This document shows, piece after piece, positions 23,785-31,983 of a DNA stretch of 46,816 nt (position 1 is its first letter; each line of letters begins with the position of its first letter). Origin of the DNA: Bacteroidota bacterium (GTDB taxonomy: Bacteria > Bacteroidota > Rhodothermia > Rhodothermales > JAHQVL01); contig JBCCIM010000022.1 of the NCBI GenBank assembly GCA_039111535.1, positions 1-46,816 of the forward strand. Direction: 5' to 3'. The notes under the pieces are model-generated. The model searched no databases. It was not told the origin of the DNA and saw only the letters and a list, made by a program, of their open reading frames with translations. Position numbers and translations under genes: made by a program.

Positions 23785-25884
23785 CTAAAGCGCATCATCC
23801 TCGCGCCAAAGGTGGATGCTATTGTGCGCATCAACCTCCATCCGCCATAGTCCAGATATCACCAGTGTAGTATCATATTGGCACACAATGGTGGGTCCGG
23901 ATAGCGTATTGCCAGGTTGCAAGCGGTTGCGATCATACAATGGGACGATATCGGGCTGCGCTGCCCCAAACCAAACCCGAGCATTTCCTGCCATAGCACC
24001 CGATGCATCTGGCGCTCCCAACGACATTGCCGGTAGTTCCGGACGCGCGCCAGGTTGCCGGCCAACAACCCGCAATGTAACCACCTCAACCCGATCATCT
24101 TCAAGCGCATACCCATAGCGCTGCCTGTGCAAGGCATGAAAAGAAGTTACTGCCTCTTGCAGAGATTCCAGCACATAAGAATCATCCAACAGCGTATCCA
24201 ATGGTGCAGTCAATTCAAACGCTGCGATAAAGCCGGCTTCTATCTCATACCCTTGCCCCCGATACCGCATCTCTAATAACGCCGACAAAACAGGCTCCTC
24301 CTTGCCAGGCGCAACAAGCACCTGTTGCACCTGCTCCGCAAGGGCCAGGAGACCAGCTTTCAAACCTACCAGATCTTCTCGCAATACCTGGTATGTCTGT
24401 AGTACCGACTGGGAAGACTCATACGTCACATCTGCCATCAATAAACCCAGTGCACTTAACACACCGGGATAGCGCGGGATCAGAATATGCCGCATGCCAA
24501 GGGCCTCCGCCAGTGCACAAGCGTGCAAGGGGCCGGCACCTCCGAAAGGCACCAGGGTGTAATTCCTCGGATCATATCCTTTTTCAACAGAGACTTTCCG
24601 AACAGCGCGCTCCATGGTTGCATTTGCAACTTGCACAATCCCTAACGCGGCGGCCTCTATGGTTACATTCAACTTGTCCGCCATAGGCTTCAAGGCCTGG
24701 CGTGCCAGATCCAGGTTGAGGCTCAGGGTCGCCGTACCTCCCAGAAAGGCGGCTGCGTCCAACCTGCCCAATACCAGGTTGGCATCGGTTACTGTGGGCA
24801 GCGCTCCTCCTCGCCCATAACATGCAGGACCAGGAACCGCGCCGGCACTTTCGGGGCCAACCCGCAACACGCCCCCAGCATCAACACTTGCAATAGAGCC
24901 ACCGCCAGCACCCACAGTATGTATGGCCGTCGATGGAAATCGCAGCGGCAGGCCAGCAATTTCGCCTTCCGAAGTACGCGGTAACACACCCGGGCAAAGC
25001 GCAACGTCCGTACTGGTGCCTCCCATGTCAAACGTAATGATCTGGGGAGCCTCAGATTGCATGGCCGTACGCGCCACATCAAAAGCACCGACAATGCCGC
25101 CCGCAGGCCCACTGAGCACAAGCCGCGCAGCCTGGGCTGCAGCTTTCTCAAGTCCGATTGCCCCGCCACTCGACTGCATAACCCGGACCGGGCGATCTCC
25201 GAGTGCAGATTTCAGCCGGCCCAGGTAGTTTGCAACCAGTGGCTGAACGTACGCATTGATCACCGTTGTTGCCGTACGCTCATACTCCCGATACTCAGGC
25301 AACAACTGGCTGCTAACCGACAGATGAATTCCAGGAAGCCGCGTACGCAAATAGGCTGCTGCTTCTCGCTCATGCGCCGGATGCAAAAAAGAAAAAAGAA
25401 ACACCAGCGCAACACTCTCAACCTCTTCAGCAATAAGCACCGCTACCGCTGCATCGAGTGTGGCCACATCCAACGGCTTCAATACACGCCCTTCAGCATC
25501 TACCCGCTCAGCAGCCTCTAACCGCAAAGACTCCGGCACAAGGGAGGGGCGGCGCTGCTGCCCCAGGCGATACAGATGCGGCCTGTTCTGCCGGCCAATC
25601 GCCAGGACATCAGCAAATCCTTCTGTTGTCAGCAGGGCGGTTCGTGCACCACGGTATTCAAGCAAGGCATTGGTGGCAACGGTCGTCCCGTGCACAACAG
25701 CTGCATGCTCCGAGACCCCAAGCGCGTCAATGCCGGCCAAAATACCTGTACTCTGATCTTCCGGGGTTGTTGAGACTTTTTGCACAACGAGGCGCCCCTC
25801 TCTCAGCCAGACAAAATCAGTGAATGTACCACCAACATCGATACCTACCAGCTCTGCTTCGGGCGACTTGCTTCCCGCATTCAT
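23785..25884 (-). CDS. hyuA: Hydantoinase A / oxoprolinase family protein
   Basis: A protein of 699 residues from the ATG at 25884, which has AGAGG seven bases upstream; an in-frame TTG at 25890 is less likely. The N-terminus carries the actin-fold ATP-binding motif GIDVGGTFTDFVWL, followed by VVHGTTVATNALLE, SSQLLPEYREYERTATTVINA, SGPAGGIVGA and DMGGTSTDVA, all typical of HyuA and 5-oxoprolinase N-terminal parts. It is the ATP-using subunit for opening cyclic amide rings with HyuB, encoded downstream. Substrate (hydantoin, 5-oxoproline or other) cannot be told from sequence. No transporter or racemase gene lies beside the pair. Confidence 0.92.
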   Translation of the reverse strand: MNAGSKSPEAELVGIDVGGTFTDFVWLREGRLVVQKVSTTPEDQSTGILAGIDALGVSEHAAVVHGTTVATNALLEYRGARTALLTTEGFADVLAIGRQNRPHLYRLGQQRRPSLVPESLRLEAAERVDAEGRVLKPLDVATLDAAVAVLIAEEVESVALVFLFSFLHPAHEREAAAYLRTRLPGIHLSVSSQLLPEYREYERTATTVINAYVQPLVANYLGRLKSALGDRPVRVMQSSGGAIGLEKAAAQAARLVLSGPAGGIVGAFDVARTAMQSEAPQIITFDMGGTSTDVALCPGVLPRTSEGEIAGLPLRFPSTAIHTVGAGGGSIASVDAGGVLRVGPESAGAVPGPACYGRGGALPTVTDANLVLGRLDAAAFLGGTATLSLNLDLARQALKPMADKLNVTIEAAALGIVQVANATMERAVRKVSVEKGYDPRNYTLVPFGGAGPLHACALAEALGMRHILIPRYPGVLSALGLLMADVTYESSQSVLQTYQVLREDLVGLKAGLLALAEQVQQVLVAPGKEEPVLSALLEMRYRGQGYEIEAGFIAAFELTAPLDTLLDDSYVLESLQEAVTSFHALHRQRYGYALEDDRVEVVTLRVVGRQPGARPELPAMSLGAPDASGAMAGNARVWFGAAQPDIVPLYDRNRLQPGNTLSGPTIVCQYDTTLVISGLWRMEVDAHNSIHLWREDDAL

Positions 25885-26344
25885 AAACAATCCTCTTTCT
25901 TAACGGACGCCAATTCCCAACATCTATGTATTTCCCCTACCTGTTTCTCCCTCCTACACCTGGTTGCGATGAACACAGTCCTTGTTCAAAAGCGTTTACT
26001 TGCATTGTTACTCACAGGCATCTGAAGATACGGAAGTCTATGCTGTTTATGATGGCCACGTACCGTACCTCGACGTCCATCTCAAAGATAGTGAACCCCG
26101 GAGGTATTCTCGGCTACAAAAAGCAACGCGACGGGGCGCTTGTGTCCGATTATCGGTTTATATGGATCCTGCCAGGATTCTGCTGCGCGCCCTCGAAACG
26201 GGTGCTGCAATCAAGGTAAACTATACCCATAGGTTTTAGAAGATCAGCGGCCTATGTCGTAAACGCCCGGGTGCCTGCGCATTTATAGTTGAATTTATCA
26301 ATTATCATCTGAACCATTAGGCATCCACGCTCGGCACACACATC
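25885..26344. other. Intergenic region, divergent promoters
   Basis: This stretch lies between the leftward hyuA and the rightward unknown lipoprotein gene and should hold both promoters. It also contains a short open frame on the plus strand (listed separately). No hairpin, repeat or RNA gene was recognised. No convincing promoter boxes were found by eye. Confidence 0.4.
25982..26239 (+). CDS. Possible small protein, unrecognised
   Basis: An 85-codon open frame starting with TTG. Its second half (about residues 20-82) has codon use like the neighbouring genes and a plausible amphipathic, basic composition (for example SVYMDPARILLRALETGAA). The first 15 residues look less natural, and no in-frame ATG or Shine-Dalgarno supports a start. 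It might be a real small protein, the tail of a decayed gene, or chance. It matches nothing I recognise. Confidence 0.25.
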   Translation: MFKSVYLHCYSQASEDTEVYAVYDGHVPYLDVHLKDSEPRRYSRLQKATRRGACVRLSVYMDPARILLRALETGAAIKVNYTHRF

Positions 26345-27061
26345 ATGTACTCAAAAATTTCCATCTTTTCCTTTTTCATTCTACTTGGCATACAAAGCTG
26401 TAAATCACTTGAACCAGTTACCTGGATCCTCGAACCCACAATCGACACCAGCGAGATATGGGACACAAACAAGGATCCAAATGAACCCGTGCTTTCACTG
26501 AACTGTGTTAACACGTTCGGCGCAAATCACTTGATGACCGGCCTGGCCGGCTTCAAAGAACCTGCAACCAATTTAGACCGGTTTATGGCGCGGCTGATTG
26601 TAGATTGCGTTGAACATATCGAGTTTGGCGGCAAGTATCTTCACCGCCCGATCGACAATCAGAATCCAACCGTACTCACAACTTACCTGTCTTTCAGGAC
26701 CGGCTCTTCTGAGCAGCCTATTGACCTGGAGTCTGGGCAGCTGCCGATTGGACTTGCAGTCACCCACACCAACAATAATTACGTCAAGAACTTGCAGTTT
26801 CTCTATGTAACAGAAAATCAGGGTATCCTTTCTGATTACACAGATCCAGATTACACAGCCGAAACGATTACCGATTACCCGGCTTATCCCCGGCTACAGC
26901 TTGTTGGCACAAACCCCCATGTAACCTTCCTGCAATGCGGTTCGCAGGAAGTAATGACGGGTATCCGGGTTCGACAGAATTCGAACAATGGGAAGATCAG
27001 GATGGTGGGTATACACTGTCAGCTGTTGCGCAGAGACGAAAGCGCTACACCGGAGTCTTAA
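26345..27061 (+). CDS. Unknown lipoprotein with internal duplication
   Basis: A 238-residue protein with a lipoprotein signal (lipobox GIQSC, Cys19). Not assigned to a named family. Two similar segments are visible: one at about 54-90 (Cys54, then HLMTGLAGF and RLIVDCVE with Cys88) and one at about 198-227 (Cys198, then EVMTGIRVRQ and MVGIHCQLL with Cys225). The shared plan C-x(6-10)-MTG-I/L ... V-x-C suggests a repeated beta-rich unit with a disulfide in each copy, of a kind seen in secreted binding proteins. It is monocistronic and followed by a good terminator. Location: lipid-anchored, periplasm or surface. Function unknown. Confidence 0.7.
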   Translation: MYSKISIFSFFILLGIQSCKSLEPVTWILEPTIDTSEIWDTNKDPNEPVLSLNCVNTFGANHLMTGLAGFKEPATNLDRFMARLIVDCVEHIEFGGKYLHRPIDNQNPTVLTTYLSFRTGSSEQPIDLESGQLPIGLAVTHTNNNYVKNLQFLYVTENQGILSDYTDPDYTAETITDYPAYPRLQLVGTNPHVTFLQCGSQEVMTGIRVRQNSNNGKIRMVGIHCQLLRRDESATPES

Positions 27062-27093
27062 TAATTTAATAGCGCCCGGCCCATTTTACTGCA

Positions 27094-27129
27094 AGCAGCG
27101 TAACTCCCCGAGGGTTGCGCTGCTTTTTT
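27094..27129 (+). terminator. Rho-independent terminator after the unknown lipoprotein gene
   Basis: Arms AGCAGCGTAAC (27094-27104) and GTTGCGCTGCT (27114-27124) pair over 11 bp with one T-G wobble, loop of 9 bases, followed by a T-run. It sits 33 bp after the stop codon. Confidence 0.92.
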
Positions 27130-27257
27130 ATGGGGTACCATTTTACGTGAGGCACACACCCAATTATTGAGGCACTTTCTTTTTCCTTAGGATCTTTTTG
27201 TTTGTAGATTGGCGTTCTTTACAACAACGCGCCGTATTTCTTCAGATAAATTGATAC

Positions 27258-28865
27258 ATGAACTACCTGAAAAGCTTGCTACTGTTTGCGTTGCTCCTGC
27301 CAGGATACGCGTTCGCACAGTCTCCCAACATAGATGTTTTGCACTACGCCTTTCACCTGACACTGACTGATGAGAGTAATAACATCACCGGGCGCACCGC
27401 CGTCACCGTCAAATTCACGGCATCAAACGTGGGCTCTTTTGCGCTCGACTTGATTGGCATTGATGGCTCGGAGCGTACAGGCATGCGGATAGCTTCCGTG
27501 ACGCACAACAAGGAAGCACTTGCTTTCGATCACACAGATGACCGCGTAACAATTACCCTTCCGGCGCCCGCGAACAAAGACGATGAGCTAACCTTTATGA
27601 TTAGCTACACAGGAACGCCGGCTGACGGCTTGTTCATCTCCAAAAACAAATACGGCGAGCGCACCTTCTTTGGCGACAACTGGCCCAACCGGGCACGGCA
27701 CTGGCTTCCTTCAAATGACCATCCATCAGACAAAGCAACGATGGAGTTTATTGTCACTGCCCCAAACCACTACCAGGTTATTGGGAGCGGAGTTATGATT
27801 GAAGAAAGTGACTTGCTCGATGGCAATCGGCTGACCCATTGGTCTACCAAGATCCCGATCCCTACCAAAGTAGCGGTCATTGGTGCCGCGCAATTCGCAA
27901 TCCAGCACGACGAACCCTACAACGGCTTCCCGATCCAGCACTGGGTATATCCCCAAGACCGCGAAGCCGGCTTCCACGACTTTGGCGTCACGCACGATAT
28001 GATGAAGTTCTTCGAGGACAACATCGGGCCCTATTCATACGAGAAACTGGCCAATGTTCAGTCGAAAACCCGCTATGGCGGTATGGAAAACGCCAGCAAC
28101 ATCTTCTACAGTGAGAACTCAATAAGCGGCGAACGCACCAACGAAGGCCTTGTGGCACATGAAATAGCCCACCAGTGGTTTGGCAATTCAGCAACTGAAT
28201 CGGACTGGCAACACATCTGGCTCAGCGAAGGGTTTGCTACCTACTTCACGCAGTTGTATATGGAGCACGCTTATGGGCGTGAGCGTATGGTCGAAGGCAT
28301 GGCAAGAGCACGTCAATCTGTACTCGGCTTTTACAACAGGGTGCCAAATGCACCGCTCGTAAACCCGACAATCACGGACCCCAATCAGCACCTGAACTCC
28401 AACAGTTACCAAAAAGGGGCGTGGGTACTACACATGCTGCGCCATACCATAGGTGACGACGCGTTTTGGGCCGGCATCCAGCTCTACTACAAATCGCACC
28501 GCAACAGCAATGCCTCCTCGGCCGACTTGCAGCGTGCCATGGAAGCAGCCTCCGGCTCAGACCTAACCTCTTTCTTCCAACAATGGCTTTACCAGCCGGG
28601 CCAGCCGATGATCGAAGCCAGTTGGACGTACAATGCAAACAAAGGAGAACTGGCCCTGACCGTTGCGCAAACCCAGGACGGCCCCTTGTTCAAAACACCG
28701 CTGGAAATTGGCATCTACAGGCCTGACGGTTCTATGTCCTTAACCACGATGATGCTGGAAAAGAAAACAGAAACCGTGGCAATCCCGCTTAAAGCAGCAC
28801 CGGCATCCGTTGAACTGGACCCGAAAACCTGGTTGCTGGCCGGCATCACGATCAACGAACAGTAA
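27258..28865 (+). CDS. M1 family metallopeptidase (aminopeptidase), exported
   Basis: A 535-residue zinc peptidase with a signal peptide (ending near YAFAQ). The zinc site is HEIAH (His301, Glu302, His305) with the third ligand Glu324 in LSEGFATYF, and the substrate-binding motif is GGMEN (274-278), in place of the common GAMEN. It lacks the long C-terminal helical domain of the large M1 enzymes, so it is a short-form member, comparable to the catalytic parts of many Bacteroidota enzymes. It should remove N-terminal residues from peptides in the periplasm. The TRIC-type gene begins 4 bp after its stop, so the two are probably one transcription unit. Confidence 0.93.
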   Translation: MNYLKSLLLFALLLPGYAFAQSPNIDVLHYAFHLTLTDESNNITGRTAVTVKFTASNVGSFALDLIGIDGSERTGMRIASVTHNKEALAFDHTDDRVTITLPAPANKDDELTFMISYTGTPADGLFISKNKYGERTFFGDNWPNRARHWLPSNDHPSDKATMEFIVTAPNHYQVIGSGVMIEESDLLDGNRLTHWSTKIPIPTKVAVIGAAQFAIQHDEPYNGFPIQHWVYPQDREAGFHDFGVTHDMMKFFEDNIGPYSYEKLANVQSKTRYGGMENASNIFYSENSISGERTNEGLVAHEIAHQWFGNSATESDWQHIWLSEGFATYFTQLYMEHAYGRERMVEGMARARQSVLGFYNRVPNAPLVNPTITDPNQHLNSNSYQKGAWVLHMLRHTIGDDAFWAGIQLYYKSHRNSNASSADLQRAMEAASGSDLTSFFQQWLYQPGQPMIEASWTYNANKGELALTVAQTQDGPLFKTPLEIGIYRPDGSMSLTTMMLEKKTETVAIPLKAAPASVELDPKTWLLAGITINEQ

Positions 28866-28869
28866 TCCG

Positions 28870-29499
28870 TTGAATCCAGAAATTGCCCTTTACACCCTCG
28901 ACCTCATTGGCACCTTTGTATTTGCCGTTTCGGGGGCACTCAAAGCAACCAAATACGACCTCGACCTGCTTGGCATCATCGTGCTTGCCATCTTAACCGG
29001 GGTAGGCGGCGGCATTGTGCGAGACGTATTACTGGGGGCTACACCGCCGGCGGTTTTTCAGGATGAGCTATTCCTGATTGTATGTGCGCTCGGAGCCTTG
29101 CTTGTATTTCTTGCCTCGTCCCACATTGAGCCCTGGTGGCACCGCATGATGATTGCTGATGCCATCGGGCTCGGCGTATTTGCCGCAATTGGTGCATCTA
29201 AGGCGCATTCATTCGAACTTGGCCCGCTGGGCATCATCATGATGGCTGGCCTAACGGCGACGGGCGGCGGCGTCATCCGAGACATGCTAGTCCGAGAGAT
29301 TCCTGCTGTAATTCAAAAGGACTTCTATGCCACTGCGGCACTTGCCGGCGGGTTATCTTTTTTGCTGATGGGCGCCCTAGGATTCGGCCCCACCACACAG
29401 CTTATCACAACAGCACTCATTACAATCGGACTGCGTTTCTTTGCCATGTTCTCCCGGCTAAACCTGCCGCGTGCTCGAAAAAAACCCGGAGCCGGATGA
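28870..29499 (+). CDS. Trimeric intracellular cation channel (TRIC) / UPF0126 (YicG-like) membrane protein
   Basis: From the TTG at 28870, which lies 4 bp after the peptidase stop, the protein has 209 residues (PEIALYTLDLIGTF...); an in-frame ATG at 28810 would overlap the peptidase by 56 bp and adds an unlikely tail. It is a polytopic membrane protein with two similar halves, each carrying the UPF0126 signature: TGVGGGIVRDVLLG in the first half and TATGGGVIRDMLV in the second. Bacterial TRIC homologues form potassium-permeable trimers. The C-terminus is basic. The DNA encoding its last residues also holds part of a hairpin that may terminate the convergent VIT gene. Confidence 0.88.
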   Translation: MNPEIALYTLDLIGTFVFAVSGALKATKYDLDLLGIIVLAILTGVGGGIVRDVLLGATPPAVFQDELFLIVCALGALLVFLASSHIEPWWHRMMIADAIGLGVFAAIGASKAHSFELGPLGIIMMAGLTATGGGVIRDMLVREIPAVIQKDFYATAALAGGLSFLLMGALGFGPTTQLITTALITIGLRFFAMFSRLNLPRARKKPGAG

Positions 29500-29517
29500 C
29501 AACTCCACACATCCGGC
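29485..29517 (-). terminator. Hairpin followed by T-run on the minus strand, terminator for the VIT/vWA gene
   Basis: Arms GCCGGATG (29491-29498) and CATCCGGC (29510-29517) pair perfectly over 8 bp with an 11-base loop. Read on the minus strand the stem is followed, after six bases, by seven T (opposite an A-run at about 29478-29484). The spacing to the T-run is longer than ideal. It overlaps the end of the convergent TRIC gene. Confidence 0.55.
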
Positions 29518-29535
29518 CCAGGGTCGAGGGGAAAA

Positions 29536-31728
29536 CTACCTTACAAGTACCAGTTTGTGTGTATGCCGGCCTGCAGGAGAAGTCATAACAAAAAAGTAGA
29601 TGCCATTGGCCGCCGGCGCTCCAGCATCCGTTGTGCCATCCCAGACCAACTCAGCAACGCGGCCATTTACCGAAGCCGGACGAAGTAGCGCAACACGTTG
29701 CCCCATCGTATTGAAAATCTCAAACGTGACCGCTTCAAAATCCACCACTTCAGGAAAGGTCACTGTGATGGTTACATGCGACACAAACGGATTTGGATAC
29801 GCATCAATATTGACGGACATCTCTCCTGGCACTTCATCATCAACAGAAGTAACCAGTGCTGTTTCGTCTTCACATTCATCCCCACAGGGTTCTTGCTCGT
29901 TCACGCCGGGCTCCAGCGCCAGAAACGCGGTATACAGCGAAATTACGCGGGCTCCCAGGCTAAACTCGATGATGTCCACAATGGTATTGTCATCTTGTTG
30001 ACGCTGCTCCAACGCGTCGATCTGATTGCCTGTCCAATACGCTACCAGCGTGCTGTCCGACGTTGATACTTCTTCACCCACGATATCAATTTGATTCGAG
30101 AATGGTTCAGCATCAAAAACACCCGAGGCCTGAATAACAAACGGTGTATCACCAAGATAACGGCCAACCTGGGTAACTGCTGAATGCAAGGGAATAACAT
30201 CTGCAATCTGGCTGGTTGTATGGGTAAAGCGGCCGTACGTAAAGCCGCTCTGCAAGCTCGCGTAAAGGTCGAAAGCCTCAACGCCTCCGTCAGCGCCGGC
30301 TAGCAGTTCGCGTGAAAGGGTGGAAAGGGGTTTGCCATCTCGGATCGTCACAAATTGACCACCGCTTTCCCGGGCCAAAGCAGCGTAAAGCAAGCTATTA
30401 CCCGCATGAAAAATTCCATTATCACGGGTTGTTGTCAACCTGTCATTAGCAAGATCTGCAAACAGCATCACAGGCAGCGGCTCGGGTGCACTCAGCGCAA
30501 CCAAATCAGCCATCAGCCGGTCGGAAACCTGTTTATCCCCCAACGCATCCGTACTGGAAATCACAAACAGACTGCCTTCTACGCCCAGGTCATTCACAAA
30601 GGCGATACCGTTTGCCAGCATGGCCGGCAGGTTGGAATAGTTGGCAAGAACGGTCTGGTCGAGGGTATCAAACACCCCATCGATGGCATCAGGCGTTGCC
30701 GGCAGCCAGGTTTCGCTTGCGCGTCGTATATCAGCCTGGGAGTAGATTACAGTAAATTGGTCCGTTGGCGCGAGGTTATCTTTGAGCGCCTGCCGCAAGA
30801 TGAGCAGCATTTCTTCCAACGCAACGGTGGTACTGGCAGTACTGAAGTCGATCAGCACAGCTACGTTCCGCTGAGGATTGCCATCGAGTGAAAACACGGC
30901 CGGTAAATAGGCAAGCTGGTAAAATCCGTCTTCTTCAGTATCCAGGTTACTCATGAAAACACCGGACTCCAGGGGGGCTTCAAAAGAAAGTGTCGTTAAT
31001 CCCTTACGCTCAGAAGGCTCTAGTTGCATGCGATGATACATACCAAAACCCTCGTCACTAAGCGTTTCCACAGTGACATCAGGACGTTCCAATAAGCGCG
31101 GTGCGGTCCAGTGCTCACCCGGCCAGGCGAGAATATTTACGGTTTCAATTTCATGCCGGGAATCCTCCAACCAGTCGAACGGCAGCGGAATATGCATATC
31201 GGTGAGCGTCCAATCTACCGGAACCAGATAGGTCAGCTTTACCTTTCGCGGCATGTCGTTTCGCATGGGAAACACGCGAAGTTCATACTGGGTCTGGTTT
31301 TTCTTCGTAAGCAGCGATGGATCACGATTCCGGTTGACAATTCCCTCATAAATCTCTGTTGCTGTCCAACGGTCGATGAGTTGGGCGCGCATGATTTGAT
31401 CCCCTACCCACAGCCAGGAATCAGTCATAATAGCGTCATCTGGCAGCTCAAATCGAAATTCAACCTCCAAATTTTCAGCCCCGCTGAAAGCTGCACCGCG
31501 TGACGAAAACGTCAGGTAAACACCTACCTCTGCGTAAATTCCTTTTGGCCTAACAGAAAAAGTAGCCTCTTCGATCGTGCCAGGACGTTGATCCCAATTA
31601 CGTTGGGGATTAAGTACCATCAGATGGTTATAGTCTGATTGGGCAAACACCGGCACGGTTAGCACCGTCATTGTTAGCAGCGCAATGGTTAGCGCCGGCA
31701 TCAGCAGCGTGCGTATAAATTTTTTCAT
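29536..31728 (-). CDS. VIT and von Willebrand A domain protein with type IX sorting domain
   Basis: From the ATG at 31728 the protein has 730 residues and a clear signal peptide (MKKFIRTLLM..., ending near VFAQ); an upstream GTG at 31746 is less likely. Order: VIT domain (about 40-175, with GAENLEVEFRFELPDDA and RDPSLL), a vWA-like domain (about 288-450), a linker, and a C-terminal type IX sorting domain (YPNPFVSHVTITV, with ANGIYFFVM). The metal-site motif DxSxS of vWA domains reads DFSTA (Asp294, Ser296, Ala298), so the third position is lost and metal binding may be weak. Relatives are inter-alpha-trypsin-like surface proteins. It is probably exported to the cell surface for adhesion or matrix binding; the partner is unknown. 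Confidence 0.88.
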   Translation of the reverse strand: MKKFIRTLLMPALTIALLTMTVLTVPVFAQSDYNHLMVLNPQRNWDQRPGTIEEATFSVRPKGIYAEVGVYLTFSSRGAAFSGAENLEVEFRFELPDDAIMTDSWLWVGDQIMRAQLIDRWTATEIYEGIVNRNRDPSLLTKKNQTQYELRVFPMRNDMPRKVKLTYLVPVDWTLTDMHIPLPFDWLEDSRHEIETVNILAWPGEHWTAPRLLERPDVTVETLSDEGFGMYHRMQLEPSERKGLTTLSFEAPLESGVFMSNLDTEEDGFYQLAYLPAVFSLDGNPQRNVAVLIDFSTASTTVALEEMLLILRQALKDNLAPTDQFTVIYSQADIRRASETWLPATPDAIDGVFDTLDQTVLANYSNLPAMLANGIAFVNDLGVEGSLFVISSTDALGDKQVSDRLMADLVALSAPEPLPVMLFADLANDRLTTTRDNGIFHAGNSLLYAALARESGGQFVTIRDGKPLSTLSRELLAGADGGVEAFDLYASLQSGFTYGRFTHTTSQIADVIPLHSAVTQVGRYLGDTPFVIQASGVFDAEPFSNQIDIVGEEVSTSDSTLVAYWTGNQIDALEQRQQDDNTIVDIIEFSLGARVISLYTAFLALEPGVNEQEPCGDECEDETALVTSVDDEVPGEMSVNIDAYPNPFVSHVTITVTFPEVVDFEAVTFEIFNTMGQRVALLRPASVNGRVAELVWDGTTDAGAPAANGIYFFVMTSPAGRHTHKLVLVR

Positions 31729-31752
31729 GGAATTCAGGGTGAACACGTGATT

Positions 31753-31779
31753 GGGTACATCAACCGGCCTCCTGTACCC
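31753..31779. promoter_or_regulatory. Inverted repeat upstream of the VIT/vWA gene
   Basis: Arms GGGTACA (31753-31759) and TGTACCC (31773-31779) are perfect and separated by 13 bases, a spacing compatible with a dimeric regulator. It starts 24 bp upstream of the VIT/vWA start and lies in the divergent region shared with the cytochrome-DUF1549 gene. It could also form an mRNA hairpin. Confidence 0.4.
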
Positions 31780-31983
31780 TGTAGATTATTTTTACACCTG
31801 CTTCTGACGTGTACACAATACACCCTCAAAAACGGTTAAAACAGGCTAATTTGGCCGCATATTTCTTTATTTCCAAAGGCTGTGCCTGAATATGCAATCC
31901 ACATCATCCTGTAAGATTTGCAGTGAAATTGATGGGTAGAAATACGATATTCTTATATCCCGCAGCATAACAAACAGCCACCC

